Source: a virus. From it: 32,435 bases of DNA. This document shows positions 22,367 to 31,453 of the stretch, one piece after another. Position 1 is the stretch's first letter; the number at the start of each line of letters is the position of its first letter. The stretch covers positions 1 through 32,435 of the IMG/VR virus record IMGVR_UViG_3300011258_000485; one strand, 5' to 3'. The position numbers were made by a program, and so were the translations under genes. The notes under the pieces were generated by a model, which saw only the letters and a list, made by a program, of their open reading frames with translations, searched no databases and was not told the origin of the DNA.

Positions 22367-22833
22367 TGGGTATTGAAGTTCTAGTAGGAGCATCCATTGT
22401 TAGTGGTTTAGCTGGAGTGGCGAGTGCTGAAAAGTCAAGAAGCGCACAGAAGAAAGCTTCCAAGAAGCAAGAGAGACAGTCCAGATTACAGAGTGCTAGA
22501 GATGCTATGTCACAAGTACGTCAACAGCGTATAGCTCAAGCAGGTATTCAACAAGGTGCGGCTACGCAAGGTACACAGTCAAGTAGTGCTGCTCAAGGTG
22601 GATATAGTGCTGTTGGCTCTCTTACATCTGGTAATATGCAATTCCTAAACCAAATGGATAGTATGAACTCTCAAATTTCAGGTCTAATGCAGACAAGTCA
22701 GCGTTATGCAGGACAAGCAAGTATGTATAATGCAGCGGCTAACTTATCTATGCAAGGTGCGGCATTAGCTACACCTACACCAAGTACAACTACCCCTACG
22801 AATACAACTAATTCAGGGATAGGTATACTTTAA
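22366..22833 (+). CDS. internal virion protein B-like, 155 aa
   Basis: A 155-residue protein in the place of T7 gene 14 (196). It starts with a hydrophobic segment (VLVGASIVSGLAGVASA), followed by basic helical KKASKKQERQSRLQS and a low-complexity Gln/Ser/Ala/Gly stretch; the end is Thr/Pro-rich (TPTPSTTTPTNTT). In T7-type phages such a protein is ejected into the host and forms an outer-membrane pore during DNA entry. TAATG joins it to both neighbours. Confidence 0.65.
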   Translation: MGIEVLVGASIVSGLAGVASAEKSRSAQKKASKKQERQSRLQSARDAMSQVRQQRIAQAGIQQGAATQGTQSSSAAQGGYSAVGSLTSGNMQFLNQMDSMNSQISGLMQTSQRYAGQASMYNAAANLSMQGAALATPTPSTTTPTNTTNSGIGIL

Positions 22834-25800
22834 TGATTATACCCGATTCAGAAACTAAACAAATTATCCCAGATACAGAAGATTTTGAAATCCCTGTAAA
22901 GCCTAGCACGTCTCTACTCAACCAAGGAGGGTTAGTAATTACAAACTCTTCTATGTTAGAGGAGACAAAAGCTATGGAGTTAGAAACATTAAATCAGAAA
23001 ACATCACAACAAGTCAGGCAGACAGCATCTTTAATTAACCGGCAGAAAGAAACTGAAAGGTTTACGTCATTACTTGTTCAAGAACAAAGTCCTGAGCTTT
23101 TAGCTCTGGGGTTAAAAAGACTTGCAGAAAGAAAGCAGGACAATAGAATAGCTTTAGAAGAAGAAGTTATTAGTGCTTTTGGTGAGAAGGTTAAGAGCAA
23201 TCCTATTACTGGTTTCCTATATGAGAATGATAGGAACTTCTTTGAGAATATGGCACAACGTGCTACTAAAGAGTTAGCTATAGCTAACAAGCTAGAAGAG
23301 TTAAGAAATAAATCTGACTTAGGTGATATGGGTCTTAACCTACTAAGTGAAGTAACTCTTGTAAGTTTCTTACAAAGAGCTACAGGAATGGGCATTATTG
23401 ACTATGCTGATGAACTTAGAGCATTACAGACTAAACTAGAGAAAGCGGATGCTTCTGAGGCTATGCAGATTATAGAGGAAAGCGAAGATTTAATTAGGTC
23501 TTCACAATTTCTAGGGGATAACCCTGAGTTTGTTTCTAATGAGCTATCTTCTGCATTACAAGGTAGTGTAGTTGGTCAAAGAACAGATGCTATGTTAAAT
23601 GCTATAGACTTTATTGATACACTTTTTATTGCTAAAGGTATAGCAGGTAAAGCTGTGTCTATAATTCCTGAAGGGGGTTTAAGTAGTGCGGCTATTAAGA
23701 TGGGAGCTACAGATGACCTTGCTGAAGATATAACATCTGGGGCTAATAGGATTGTAGAGAGTAATGCTGAAGCAGGTGGATTAGCTTCTGGATTGCTTAC
23801 TGAGTTTGATACAGCAAAGGGATTATCTAGTAAGGTAAGAAAGTCTTATGCTGTTAATCAACGTATACTTAATGATGTACTAGATAACTTTACTGGTATG
23901 GGTTATGACGAAGTACAAGCACTAGATATATTTGAAGGTATAAAAGACAGACTGAAAGCTGAGTTTTCTAATGGCTCTATCAGTGATGTCCAGATGAAAA
24001 GTGATGGTACTTCTGATGTGTATTTGCTTACTAAAGGCGGTAACCCTTACGTATCAGAGAAATCAGCTAAGACGGGTATTAAGCAAAAAGGTTTTAACGG
24101 AACACCTGTACAGTTAGAGAGTGGGGGCTGGGCTATAAAAGCTAATGTTCCTACATTAGATGCAACAAATGCTAACTTATCTACTAAAGGTGTAAGTTAC
24201 CTAAGAAGATATTTAGGAAGAACAGAGTCTTGGGTTGATGATGATTTACTGGTCTATGCACAGATTAGTGAAAATGCAATGAACCAGATAACTAAGGCTG
24301 GTCAAAATGTATATGAAAGAAGTATTGGTAAGTTATATAAGGAAGAATTAGATGATATGCTCCCTATCGTAGACATGCAGAGAAAGCGTGTTGAAGATGA
24401 AGGTTTGAATACTTGGATGACTCCTAAAGAAATTGATGCTCAATACAGAGCATTATATGATAGACCTGCTACAGTTAAAGAAATGAATGCATTCGCAGGG
24501 TATAGATTATTGAATGACTTTCAATATGAATTGGATAATAAAGTTTTATATGATAAAAGAAAAGCTAAGGGCTATGGCACTATAGATAAGAGTGTGTTTG
24601 GTTCTGAAATTAATGGTAAGTTTGTTACTGACTTCAACGAGAATGACTATATATTCTTAGATGAGACAGGGGCTACTCTTAATAAGAATAATCTACCTGA
24701 GAACTTTCTTAATAACTACGATGTTATACGTGTAGATAAAATACCAGACATGACTGTATCTAATGGTTTCTCAAAATTAAAAGATAGCCCTACTCCGTAT
24801 ATAGCAGTTGTAAAAGATTCAGTAAAAATAGACGGTCTTGCTCAAAGACAATTGAAGTACTTAGCAGGTGGTCGTATAAGATATGACTCTAATACTGTAT
24901 TCTTGAAGCAAGCCAATGTTGGTAGATATGAGAACGGTAAGGGTTATAGAAAGAATGATAGAACCTTGTATAGAGCTACAAGCTTTACTCAAGCTCGCAA
25001 AGAGGCAGATAGTATTAACTCCCTGAATGCGATACTAAGACAAGGTACGGATAATCCAGATATACTAAAGAAAGCAGAGGACTTCTTACAAGATAGACTT
25101 GTTCTTGGTGTAGATAACGTTGCTGACTATTTAAAGCAAGTTGCTACCAGAGGTATGAAACTTGAAGATGAAGTTGTACCTCTAAGAAATAGAGAGCGTG
25201 TAACTCGTGATGGATTGCCAAATGAATTTGTAGATGATGTAGATTTTATGGAAGTATCTAGGGGGAGATTAAGCGCTCGTGGGAGCGATGTAGTCCCACA
25301 TATTGACCCTGAAGGTGAAGGTCCATTGAATGCTATTGCTTCATTAAATCAGAACTTTGCAGCTACTTCTAACACTGCGGCTTTTAGTGCTTATAGGGAT
25401 TATACGCTTTCTTACTTGGAGAGGTATAGAAAATACTTAAATGTTAGACCTACTGACCCTAGAATAAATCTATTGGATGCTTCTATTCGTACTGAATTAA
25501 AAGTTCCTTATGATATAATACAGAAGATACAAGGAGAGCAACAGTTTGCTAGAGAAGTAATTGGAAGGCAGACTGCTGAGGAAATAGGTCAACTACAGAG
25601 AATTGAAAACTCAATTGAGTGGGCATTAGGTAAATTACCTGAGAATATAAAGTGGGTAGATAAGAATAAAGTATCTCGTAAGCTTACTTCTGAATTGCAA
25701 GAAGACCCAATTGGGAGGGTTCGTGGACTTGTATTTAATATTAAATTAGGCTTGTTTTCTGTACCTGCTATGATTATACAAGCTATACATGCTCCGGCTA

Positions 25801-27227
25801 TCGTAGCTATGTCTCCTAAGCATGGTATGAAAGCTTTAATGACTTACCCATTAGTACGTATGGCTATAGCTTCTCAAGACCCTGCTGTGATAAAAGAGCT
25901 TGCTAAGAAAGTAGATAAGCTTGATATGAAGGGGTTTGGTGATATAGAGAAGTTCTTTAAAGAATTTCGTCATCATGGATTTGATAACTTTGGTGCTAAC
26001 ATGGTCTATGAGAATGCCGCCAGAGGTGACAATCTTATGAGAACATGGGGTGAGAAGTTTTCTGATAAAGGGAGAATGTTCTTTGAGGAGGGGGAGTTAG
26101 TACCAAGAATTACAGCTTACTCTACTTCTGTTCGTGAGTGGAATGCTAATGTTGGTAACATAAACCCCAAAGGATTGGCTATAGATAGCAAAGATGCTCG
26201 TAAGTACATCGTACAGCGTACAAACACACTTACCCTTGGGATGACTAGGGCTGACCTACAACAAGGTCTTAAAAGTGGGTTTATGGGGCTTGTTACGCAG
26301 TTTCAGAGTTACCCACTTAGAGCTTTGGATGCTATGGTATTTCCAAGTAAGGGCCTATCAATAGCAGAAAGAGGCAGACTAATGGCGGCTTACCTTGCTC
26401 TATACGGTAGTGCTGGATTACCATTTGCAGGATACTTCGCGGACTACGCTGTTGAAAATTTTGGTACAAAGGACGATAGTAGTGTTATATACAAAACTAT
26501 CTATAACGGAGTTATTGATGGTGCTGTAATGGCTGCTACAGGTGAGAATACAAACTTTGCTTCCCGTGGTGGTTTAGGTGCTTGGGTTAATGAGATTATT
26601 GATTCATTTACTGATGACAGAACTACAGTGCTAGAAGTATTACTTGGACCTGCGGGGAGTACTGGTAGCGGTGCTATTGATACACTAATAGATTATGCAC
26701 AAGCATATAATGCTGGTTTTAATCCTGACCCTTCTCGTATAACATCAAGTGTGATAAAAGATTTAGCTAAACAAGTAAGTAGTTACAACACCGCTGAACG
26801 TTCATATATAGCTTGGACAACAGGTAAAATATATGACTCTAGGGGTGGTCAATTTATTGATATTACTAAGACAGGTACGATATTACAATTCTTCGGTATA
26901 CCACCACAAGCATACGAAGATATTGGTATGGCTTATTTATCTAAGGATAGGATTAAGTCTGTTAAAAGGTTGTATACGGAGCAAGCTGTTAAAGCTCATT
27001 TAGAATTTGATAGAGAGATTGACCCTGTTAAAAGAAATGAAATAAAAGAGAGGTTAAATGGAATATTCGTATATGCTGCTGAAGATGGTCTTGCTGAAGA
27101 AGTCAATGCAGCAGTTCTTCAACAGTTAGCTGGAAGTAGCGCACACAAGAGAGCTATGGAAGAGTACAAGCTACAGAGAAACCTTGGCGAAAAAGGCAAC
27201 ATTACGGAATTGGATACTAGAAAATGA
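22833..27227 (+). CDS. very large internal virion (DNA ejection) protein, 1464 aa
   Basis: The largest gene of the window. The protein is mostly helical, with a Gln/Glu-rich start and two hydrophobic stretches, about residues 962-1000 (LVFNIKLGLFSVPAMIIQA) and 1178-1205 (MAAYLALYGSAGLPFAGYF), that could insert into membranes. Size and place fit T7 gp16 (1318), a channel protein ejected with DNA. The SLT-type peptidoglycan hydrolase motif typical of T7 gp16 is not visible. It is followed by the smaller ejection protein, the reverse of the T7 order. Coupled by TAATG upstream and ATGA downstream. Confidence 0.7.
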   Translation: MIIPDSETKQIIPDTEDFEIPVKPSTSLLNQGGLVITNSSMLEETKAMELETLNQKTSQQVRQTASLINRQKETERFTSLLVQEQSPELLALGLKRLAERKQDNRIALEEEVISAFGEKVKSNPITGFLYENDRNFFENMAQRATKELAIANKLEELRNKSDLGDMGLNLLSEVTLVSFLQRATGMGIIDYADELRALQTKLEKADASEAMQIIEESEDLIRSSQFLGDNPEFVSNELSSALQGSVVGQRTDAMLNAIDFIDTLFIAKGIAGKAVSIIPEGGLSSAAIKMGATDDLAEDITSGANRIVESNAEAGGLASGLLTEFDTAKGLSSKVRKSYAVNQRILNDVLDNFTGMGYDEVQALDIFEGIKDRLKAEFSNGSISDVQMKSDGTSDVYLLTKGGNPYVSEKSAKTGIKQKGFNGTPVQLESGGWAIKANVPTLDATNANLSTKGVSYLRRYLGRTESWVDDDLLVYAQISENAMNQITKAGQNVYERSIGKLYKEELDDMLPIVDMQRKRVEDEGLNTWMTPKEIDAQYRALYDRPATVKEMNAFAGYRLLNDFQYELDNKVLYDKRKAKGYGTIDKSVFGSEINGKFVTDFNENDYIFLDETGATLNKNNLPENFLNNYDVIRVDKIPDMTVSNGFSKLKDSPTPYIAVVKDSVKIDGLAQRQLKYLAGGRIRYDSNTVFLKQANVGRYENGKGYRKNDRTLYRATSFTQARKEADSINSLNAILRQGTDNPDILKKAEDFLQDRLVLGVDNVADYLKQVATRGMKLEDEVVPLRNRERVTRDGLPNEFVDDVDFMEVSRGRLSARGSDVVPHIDPEGEGPLNAIASLNQNFAATSNTAAFSAYRDYTLSYLERYRKYLNVRPTDPRINLLDASIRTELKVPYDIIQKIQGEQQFAREVIGRQTAEEIGQLQRIENSIEWALGKLPENIKWVDKNKVSRKLTSELQEDPIGRVRGLVFNIKLGLFSVPAMIIQAIHAPAIVAMSPKHGMKALMTYPLVRMAIASQDPAVIKELAKKVDKLDMKGFGDIEKFFKEFRHHGFDNFGANMVYENAARGDNLMRTWGEKFSDKGRMFFEEGELVPRITAYSTSVREWNANVGNINPKGLAIDSKDARKYIVQRTNTLTLGMTRADLQQGLKSGFMGLVTQFQSYPLRALDAMVFPSKGLSIAERGRLMAAYLALYGSAGLPFAGYFADYAVENFGTKDDSSVIYKTIYNGVIDGAVMAATGENTNFASRGGLGAWVNEIIDSFTDDRTTVLEVLLGPAGSTGSGAIDTLIDYAQAYNAGFNPDPSRITSSVIKDLAKQVSSYNTAERSYIAWTTGKIYDSRGGQFIDITKTGTILQFFGIPPQAYEDIGMAYLSKDRIKSVKRLYTEQAVKAHLEFDREIDPVKRNEIKERLNGIFVYAAEDGLAEEVNAAVLQQLAGSSAHKRAMEEYKLQRNLGEKGNITELDTRK

Positions 27228-29131
27228 CAGAATACACAAGAAATATTACACCTATAGATTACAGTGGGACACCGCAAGTTCCTGCACCTGCTCAGACGCT
27301 AGGACAAGATATACTTAATGTTGCTCAGACAGGTTTACAGATGTACTCTATGTTTGAAAATAAAAATAGAGAAGCACAAGCTAACTCTATGGTAGCTGAA
27401 CTTTCTGATTTAGAAGTAGAGCTTACTAAAAATGGATTGAAACGTAGAGATGTCTTAGGGAGATTGGATGCTAGGCTCAGAGAGATAGCTCCAAATCAGG
27501 GTTCACAGACATACATCCGTCAAAAGCTTGCACAGCAACGTGGTGGATTCCTAACTAATCAGATGGTTACTGAAGATAGGACTCAGGAGCAAAATAGACA
27601 GAACCTAATTGAAGGTGATTTTAGGCAGGCTATGGCTTCATTCCCTGACTTCCAAGGCTCTTTAAAGCGGAATGCAGATGGGACTATAGACGAGAAAGAG
27701 AAACTTCGTATTATAGAGACAGGTGCTTCACGTCAACAGATGTTATTTGAGTCTCAACAAGAGAAAGCTCAAGCTACACAGAGGATGACTCAGGAGGGGA
27801 ATGATGCTATCGTAGGGGCGCAACAGTTCTCAGCTGCTGTGAATAAAAGAGTAGGTACAGTTTTTAGTCAGATGAGTAGTAGCTACATATCTGTTGTACA
27901 AGGCTTGGATGTGCAAAGTACTGAGAATGTTCAGAAGTTAGAAGTTGCTAGTGCTAATTTTAGAAATGTTATTGGTATGGCAGAGCAACAAATAGCAGAT
28001 GAGTTTAATACGGCTTCTTCAGCTACAACAAACCCCAGAGTCATAGAGCTTTTAGAAAAGAATAGAGACAACCAACTAACACAGATGGTGAGAATAAGAG
28101 AGAATCTTAATACAAGTGATATTAGTGTAGCTAAAAGAATAGCTGGTAATATACAGATTGTAGAGCAAGGTTTAAAGCTACAGGGAATGCAAAACTTCCC
28201 TCTAGTGTCTGCATTAGAGCAGATAGCGCCTTCTGTTGGCAGGTTTGTATTTGAGGCTGTTGTTAATAAGAATCCTGATTACTTCGATGAGGCAGTTAAA
28301 CAAACTTCAATGGGGTTAGCTAGAACAATAAGTGAACAGGATGGTAACTACGAATTTGCTAGTCAAGTTATAGATTACCTTGATAAGGGGGACACATCTA
28401 AAGCTAGTGATGTTGTATTAAGTACTTTCTATCAAGCTGCTGAAAAGACTATTAATGGACCATCGTTAACTCGTGAGTTAAGTAGTTCTGAGTTAGAGAA
28501 AGTCAGTGGGGGTTTATTAGGTATCCTAGCCGAAGCGCAAGCGACAGATGACCCTAAACAGATAGCGAATGCTAGTAAATTATTAGCATCGGAGAACTTT
28601 AAAGTGTTTATGGACCAACTGCCAGATGAAAGGAAATCTGCTATGGGTAGGTTTGTATCTGGTTTCTCACAAGATGTTCTTGCCGATACTACTGATGGGT
28701 TATTTAAGAAGTTAAATGAACATAATAGTAATATTGCAGGTGTGACTTATGATGCAGACAAAGGAGAGTTTGTACTAGGAGAGACAATTAAAGAGCAACT
28801 GCCTAGTGGTGGGTTTGGTTTTAACGTTACTCGTAGGAATATTGTTAAGAAGGATGTAGAGAAAGCTAACTTATACTTAAAACGTATTAGAGATAACGCT
28901 CAATATGATACAACAGTACAAGATGGTAAAACATTAGTAGATACATTAATGACTCAATCCTTACCTTCTGGTATAAAAGTTAAAGGTAAATTATCTCCTT
29001 ATGAGTTTAAGCAAGAGACTGCTGTTAATGAAGTTAGGGAAGAACTTAGAATGAGTAATGCAGATGTTATCAGGAAACTAGAAGAGCAAGTAATGTCTTT
29101 AGAAGAAAGATTACTTAAAGGTAATAATTAA
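27224..29131 (+). CDS. internal virion protein C-like, 635 aa
   Basis: A 635-residue helical protein, Gln-rich with frequent charged repeats, resembling T7 gp15-type ejection proteins (747). Residues 30-75 (GLQMYSMFENKNREAQANSM) and the C-terminal end (IRKLEEQVMSLEERLL, a coiled coil) are characteristic in composition. It would join the 1464-residue protein in the periplasmic channel for genome entry. It overlaps that gene by ATGA and ends the continuous coupled block; a 254-bp gap follows. Confidence 0.65.
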   Translation: MTEYTRNITPIDYSGTPQVPAPAQTLGQDILNVAQTGLQMYSMFENKNREAQANSMVAELSDLEVELTKNGLKRRDVLGRLDARLREIAPNQGSQTYIRQKLAQQRGGFLTNQMVTEDRTQEQNRQNLIEGDFRQAMASFPDFQGSLKRNADGTIDEKEKLRIIETGASRQQMLFESQQEKAQATQRMTQEGNDAIVGAQQFSAAVNKRVGTVFSQMSSSYISVVQGLDVQSTENVQKLEVASANFRNVIGMAEQQIADEFNTASSATTNPRVIELLEKNRDNQLTQMVRIRENLNTSDISVAKRIAGNIQIVEQGLKLQGMQNFPLVSALEQIAPSVGRFVFEAVVNKNPDYFDEAVKQTSMGLARTISEQDGNYEFASQVIDYLDKGDTSKASDVVLSTFYQAAEKTINGPSLTRELSSSELEKVSGGLLGILAEAQATDDPKQIANASKLLASENFKVFMDQLPDERKSAMGRFVSGFSQDVLADTTDGLFKKLNEHNSNIAGVTYDADKGEFVLGETIKEQLPSGGFGFNVTRRNIVKKDVEKANLYLKRIRDNAQYDTTVQDGKTLVDTLMTQSLPSGIKVKGKLSPYEFKQETAVNEVREELRMSNADVIRKLEEQVMSLEERLLKGNN

Positions 29132-29175
29132 TAAGTAGTAATGATGTGTTGTTATGTTGTAACTTTCTTATAGAG

Positions 29176-29233
29176 TATAATTATAACTTCAAAGAAAGAA
29201 AAAGAAAAAACGAGAAAAAAGAAAAAGAAAGGA
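29176..29233 (+). promoter_or_regulatory. TATAAT plus 43-base purine tract before the HNH-like gene
   Basis: Within the 254-bp gap at 29132-29385, a perfect TATAAT (29176-29181) lacks a clear -35 box. It is followed by a purine tract (29191-29233) with a single C in 43 bases. It may be a late promoter or an RNA landing site, but neither is certain. The rest of the gap shows no gene on either strand. Confidence 0.3.
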
Positions 29234-29385
29234 TTCTACCGAAGGTATACATGCAAGATAGTGTTATTTTAAAATAAATGCAACCTGAAGTAGCAATATT
29301 AGCAACACTCGTCCTACTATATTTATAAATAAACAATACCCATCCTACTGTAATGGTAAGACCAATTTAGAATCAGGAGTTCAAG

Positions 29386-29679
29386 ATGGCTAAGAAAGGA
29401 GACAGGAAAGCTAATGCTAAACCTGCAAGTGTACAGAAACGAGCATACAATAGCACAGAGAAGTCAAAGACGGAACGTGCGGCTAGAAACAAAGTACGTA
29501 GACAGGCTTTGAAAGAAGGTAAGGTATCCAAAGGAGATGGTAAGGATATAGACCATAAGACTCCTCTACGTAACGGTGGGAGCACTTCTAAGAGTAACAC
29601 TAGGGTACGTAGTGCTAAGGCTAATAGAGCTGATAACGGGAGTTATAGTGGTATGGCTCGAAAAGGGAAGCGAAAATAA
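29386..29679 (+). CDS. small basic HNH-like protein, 97 aa
   Basis: A 97-residue very basic protein (start MAKKGDRKANAKPASVQK, end ARKGKRK). The segment KDIDHKTPLRNGGSTSKSN (53-71) and SAKANR (76-81) match the DH...N...N pattern of HNH nucleases: Asp56-His57 and Asn71/Asn80. Small HNH-like proteins of this form are common near late genes of phages and may nick DNA during packaging or act in other ways. The ATG follows AGGAG, and the stop overlaps the next start. Catalysis is not certain. Confidence 0.65.
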   Translation: MAKKGDRKANAKPASVQKRAYNSTEKSKTERAARNKVRRQALKEGKVSKGDGKDIDHKTPLRNGGSTSKSNTRVRSAKANRADNGSYSGMARKGKRK

Positions 29680-29951
29680 TGGCTGTTCCAGAACGAGTTA
29701 AATCTCAAATGAAAAAGAATGGCTTGAGTGGGGTTAACAAACCCAAGAAAACACCAAGTCACAGTAAGAAATCTCACGTTGTAATGGCGAAAGAAAACGA
29801 CTCCTACAAATTGATACGATTTGGTCAACAGGGTAAGACAGGTAGTGCAGATGGTACTAAAAGGAATGAAGCATTCAAAGCCAGACATGCTAAGAATATA
29901 GCCAAAGGTAAGATGAGTGCCGCATACTGGGCTAATAAGACCAAGTGGTAA
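29679..29951 (+). CDS. small basic phage protein, 90 aa
   Basis: A 90-residue basic protein with a disordered Lys-rich start (KKTPSHSKKSHVVMAK) and a conserved-looking end, SYKLIRFGQQGKTG then FKARHAKNIAKGKMSAAYW. Similar short proteins ending KARHAKNI.KGKMSAAYWAN are widespread in marine phages and have no assigned function. It overlaps the HNH-like gene by TAATG, hinting at joint work, perhaps on DNA in the head. Confidence 0.7.
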   Translation: MAVPERVKSQMKKNGLSGVNKPKKTPSHSKKSHVVMAKENDSYKLIRFGQQGKTGSADGTKRNEAFKARHAKNIAKGKMSAAYWANKTKW

Positions 29952-29993
29952 ATAACAAAGAGGTTTAGCAGTACTCTAACAAGAGTAATTAAT

Positions 29994-30257
29994 ATGTTAG
30001 AACGATTTGTGGCAAGTAACGGTATAGTCATTGAGCATTCAGCCTTAATACGTACAGTAGCAGTACTAAAAGATGGAGTTAATACGGATTTTGTTAGCAC
30101 TTTAATGCACCAACATTTCGATAAAGGTACACTTAGATGCGCTTTCGGAGAAGTGGATAGAAAGACATACAAAGCACTAGAGGAGTTTTTCCATTCTCTA
30201 GGGATAACAGAGATTACACGTGGTCGTAAAGACGGCAGTAAAAAAGAAATCAAATAA
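29994..30257 (+). CDS. hypothetical protein, 87 aa
   Basis: An 87-residue protein, not recognised. It has a mixed alpha/beta pattern (MLERFVASNGIVIEH, AVLKDGVNTDFVSTL) and a basic end (RGRKDGSKKEIK). The ATG follows a short gap of 42 bases with a weak ribosome site (AAGAG). It lies between the small basic proteins and the tail/decoration module. No function is proposed. Confidence 0.6.
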   Translation: MLERFVASNGIVIEHSALIRTVAVLKDGVNTDFVSTLMHQHFDKGTLRCAFGEVDRKTYKALEEFFHSLGITEITRGRKDGSKKEIK

Positions 30258-30274
30258 ACAAAAAGGGTTAATAC

Positions 30275-30676
30275 ATGGCTAACGCATTATACGATTTAGG
30301 TAGAGAGTCTTTCCTTAAAGGGGAGATTAGTTGGAGTGCAGATAATATCAAGGCTGTGCTAGTGGACAGTGCAGATTACACAGTGAACTTAGCTACAGAC
30401 CAGTTCTTGAGTAGTATTGCAGTAGCAGGGAGAGTGGCTACAAGTGCTAACTTAACGGCAAAGACACCGACTACAGGTGGTCAAGCTAATGCCGCTGATA
30501 TTACATTCACAGCAGTTACAGGTGATATATCTGAAGCATTAGTCATCTATCAAGATACAGGTGTAGTAGGTACATCACGATTGATTGCATACATTGATAC
30601 GGCTACAGGTTTACCTGTCACTCCTAACGGTGGTGATATTCAAGTTCAATGGTCTGCACCAATATTCACATTATAA
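30275..30676 (+). CDS. phage structural protein (tail fibre/decoration family), 133 aa
   Basis: A 133-residue protein starting MANALYDLGRESFLKGEISW, a recurring family in phages (MANxLYDxGRExFL start, PNGGDI near the end) usually found beside tail or decoration genes. The rest is beta-rich with Thr/Ala/Gly (TAKTPTTGGQANAADITFT). It is likely a virion surface or tail component; the exact role is unknown. The ribosome site AAAAGGG lies upstream. Confidence 0.65.
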   Translation: MANALYDLGRESFLKGEISWSADNIKAVLVDSADYTVNLATDQFLSSIAVAGRVATSANLTAKTPTTGGQANAADITFTAVTGDISEALVIYQDTGVVGTSRLIAYIDTATGLPVTPNGGDIQVQWSAPIFTL

Positions 30677-30688
30677 TAAGGATTACCT

Positions 30689-30856
30689 ATGTTCGGATTT
30701 ACTAAATTAACCCCAGAAGAAAGAGTAGAGCGTGACACTAAGTTACGTATTGCTGAATTAAATGTACTCCTAAAGAATGAGACTGCTATTAGACAAGCAT
30801 CTTTAACTAAGAGTGAAGCATTGAGAGATGAGTTAGAATCTTTATTAGGAGTATAG
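30689..30856 (+). CDS. short coiled-coil protein, 55 aa
   Basis: A 55-residue protein between two structural genes, start MFGFTKLTPEERVERDTKLR, end LRDELESLLGV. It is almost entirely helical with heptad-like leucines. AAGGA lies seven bases before the ATG (30689), and the stop TAG is one base before the next start. It may be an assembly chaperone or trimerisation partner for its neighbours; this is inferred from place and build. Confidence 0.65.
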   Translation: MFGFTKLTPEERVERDTKLRIAELNVLLKNETAIRQASLTKSEALRDELESLLGV

Positions 30857-30857
30857 T

Positions 30858-31451
30858 ATGTTATTACAGGACTTCACCACATTACAAGCGGCTAAAGATT
30901 ACATAGCACCGAAAGAACGTATGATTAGTCAAGATATGATTGTTAGCTTTTTGACTCTAAATGATTGCGTTACATCATTACAGACCAGTACTAATGAAAA
31001 GGCAAAGGGATTCTATTTAGCTATTACTTCAGGCGTGCAAGAATTTAACCTAATGAATAGCCATGCTGTAGGTCAATCACAACAATCATTGTTAGCTTAT
31101 TTGGTCACTGTAGGCGCAGTCAATCAGGCGTTTGCAGATACTTGTGTGGGTTATGCTAATGGTACATATCAGCCTTTTATCAATGCTACCAAGCACGATT
31201 TTGATAAAGCCAAAGGTGTAATAACAAAGACACCTATTGCTGTCGAAAATGGCTATTGTACAATTACGACTACATCAGACGTAGAAAGCCACAACCCGCA
31301 AATCTATAGAAAGATTACGTTTACCAATGGTGATGTTGAATCCATTCGAGTTGCAGGATTTACAAACGTATCCGTTGCTAAATTGTATCGTGTTCAATGC
31401 CCTAGCTTTAATGATATGTATGTCGATGATGCGTATGGTGTGGTGGGCTAG
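30858..31451 (+). CDS. phage structural protein, 197 aa
   Basis: A 197-residue protein. The first ~120 residues are helical (LLAYLVTVGAVNQAFADTCV, YANGTYQPFINATKHDF), a segment found in other phage proteins near tail genes. The last ~75 residues are beta-rich (ENGYCTITTTSDVESH, SIRVAGFTNVSVAKLY). It probably has a helical anchor followed by a beta domain. It follows the 55-residue gene by one base. Not otherwise recognised. Confidence 0.6.
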   Translation: MLLQDFTTLQAAKDYIAPKERMISQDMIVSFLTLNDCVTSLQTSTNEKAKGFYLAITSGVQEFNLMNSHAVGQSQQSLLAYLVTVGAVNQAFADTCVGYANGTYQPFINATKHDFDKAKGVITKTPIAVENGYCTITTTSDVESHNPQIYRKITFTNGDVESIRVAGFTNVSVAKLYRVQCPSFNDMYVDDAYGVVG

Positions 31452-31453
31452 GG

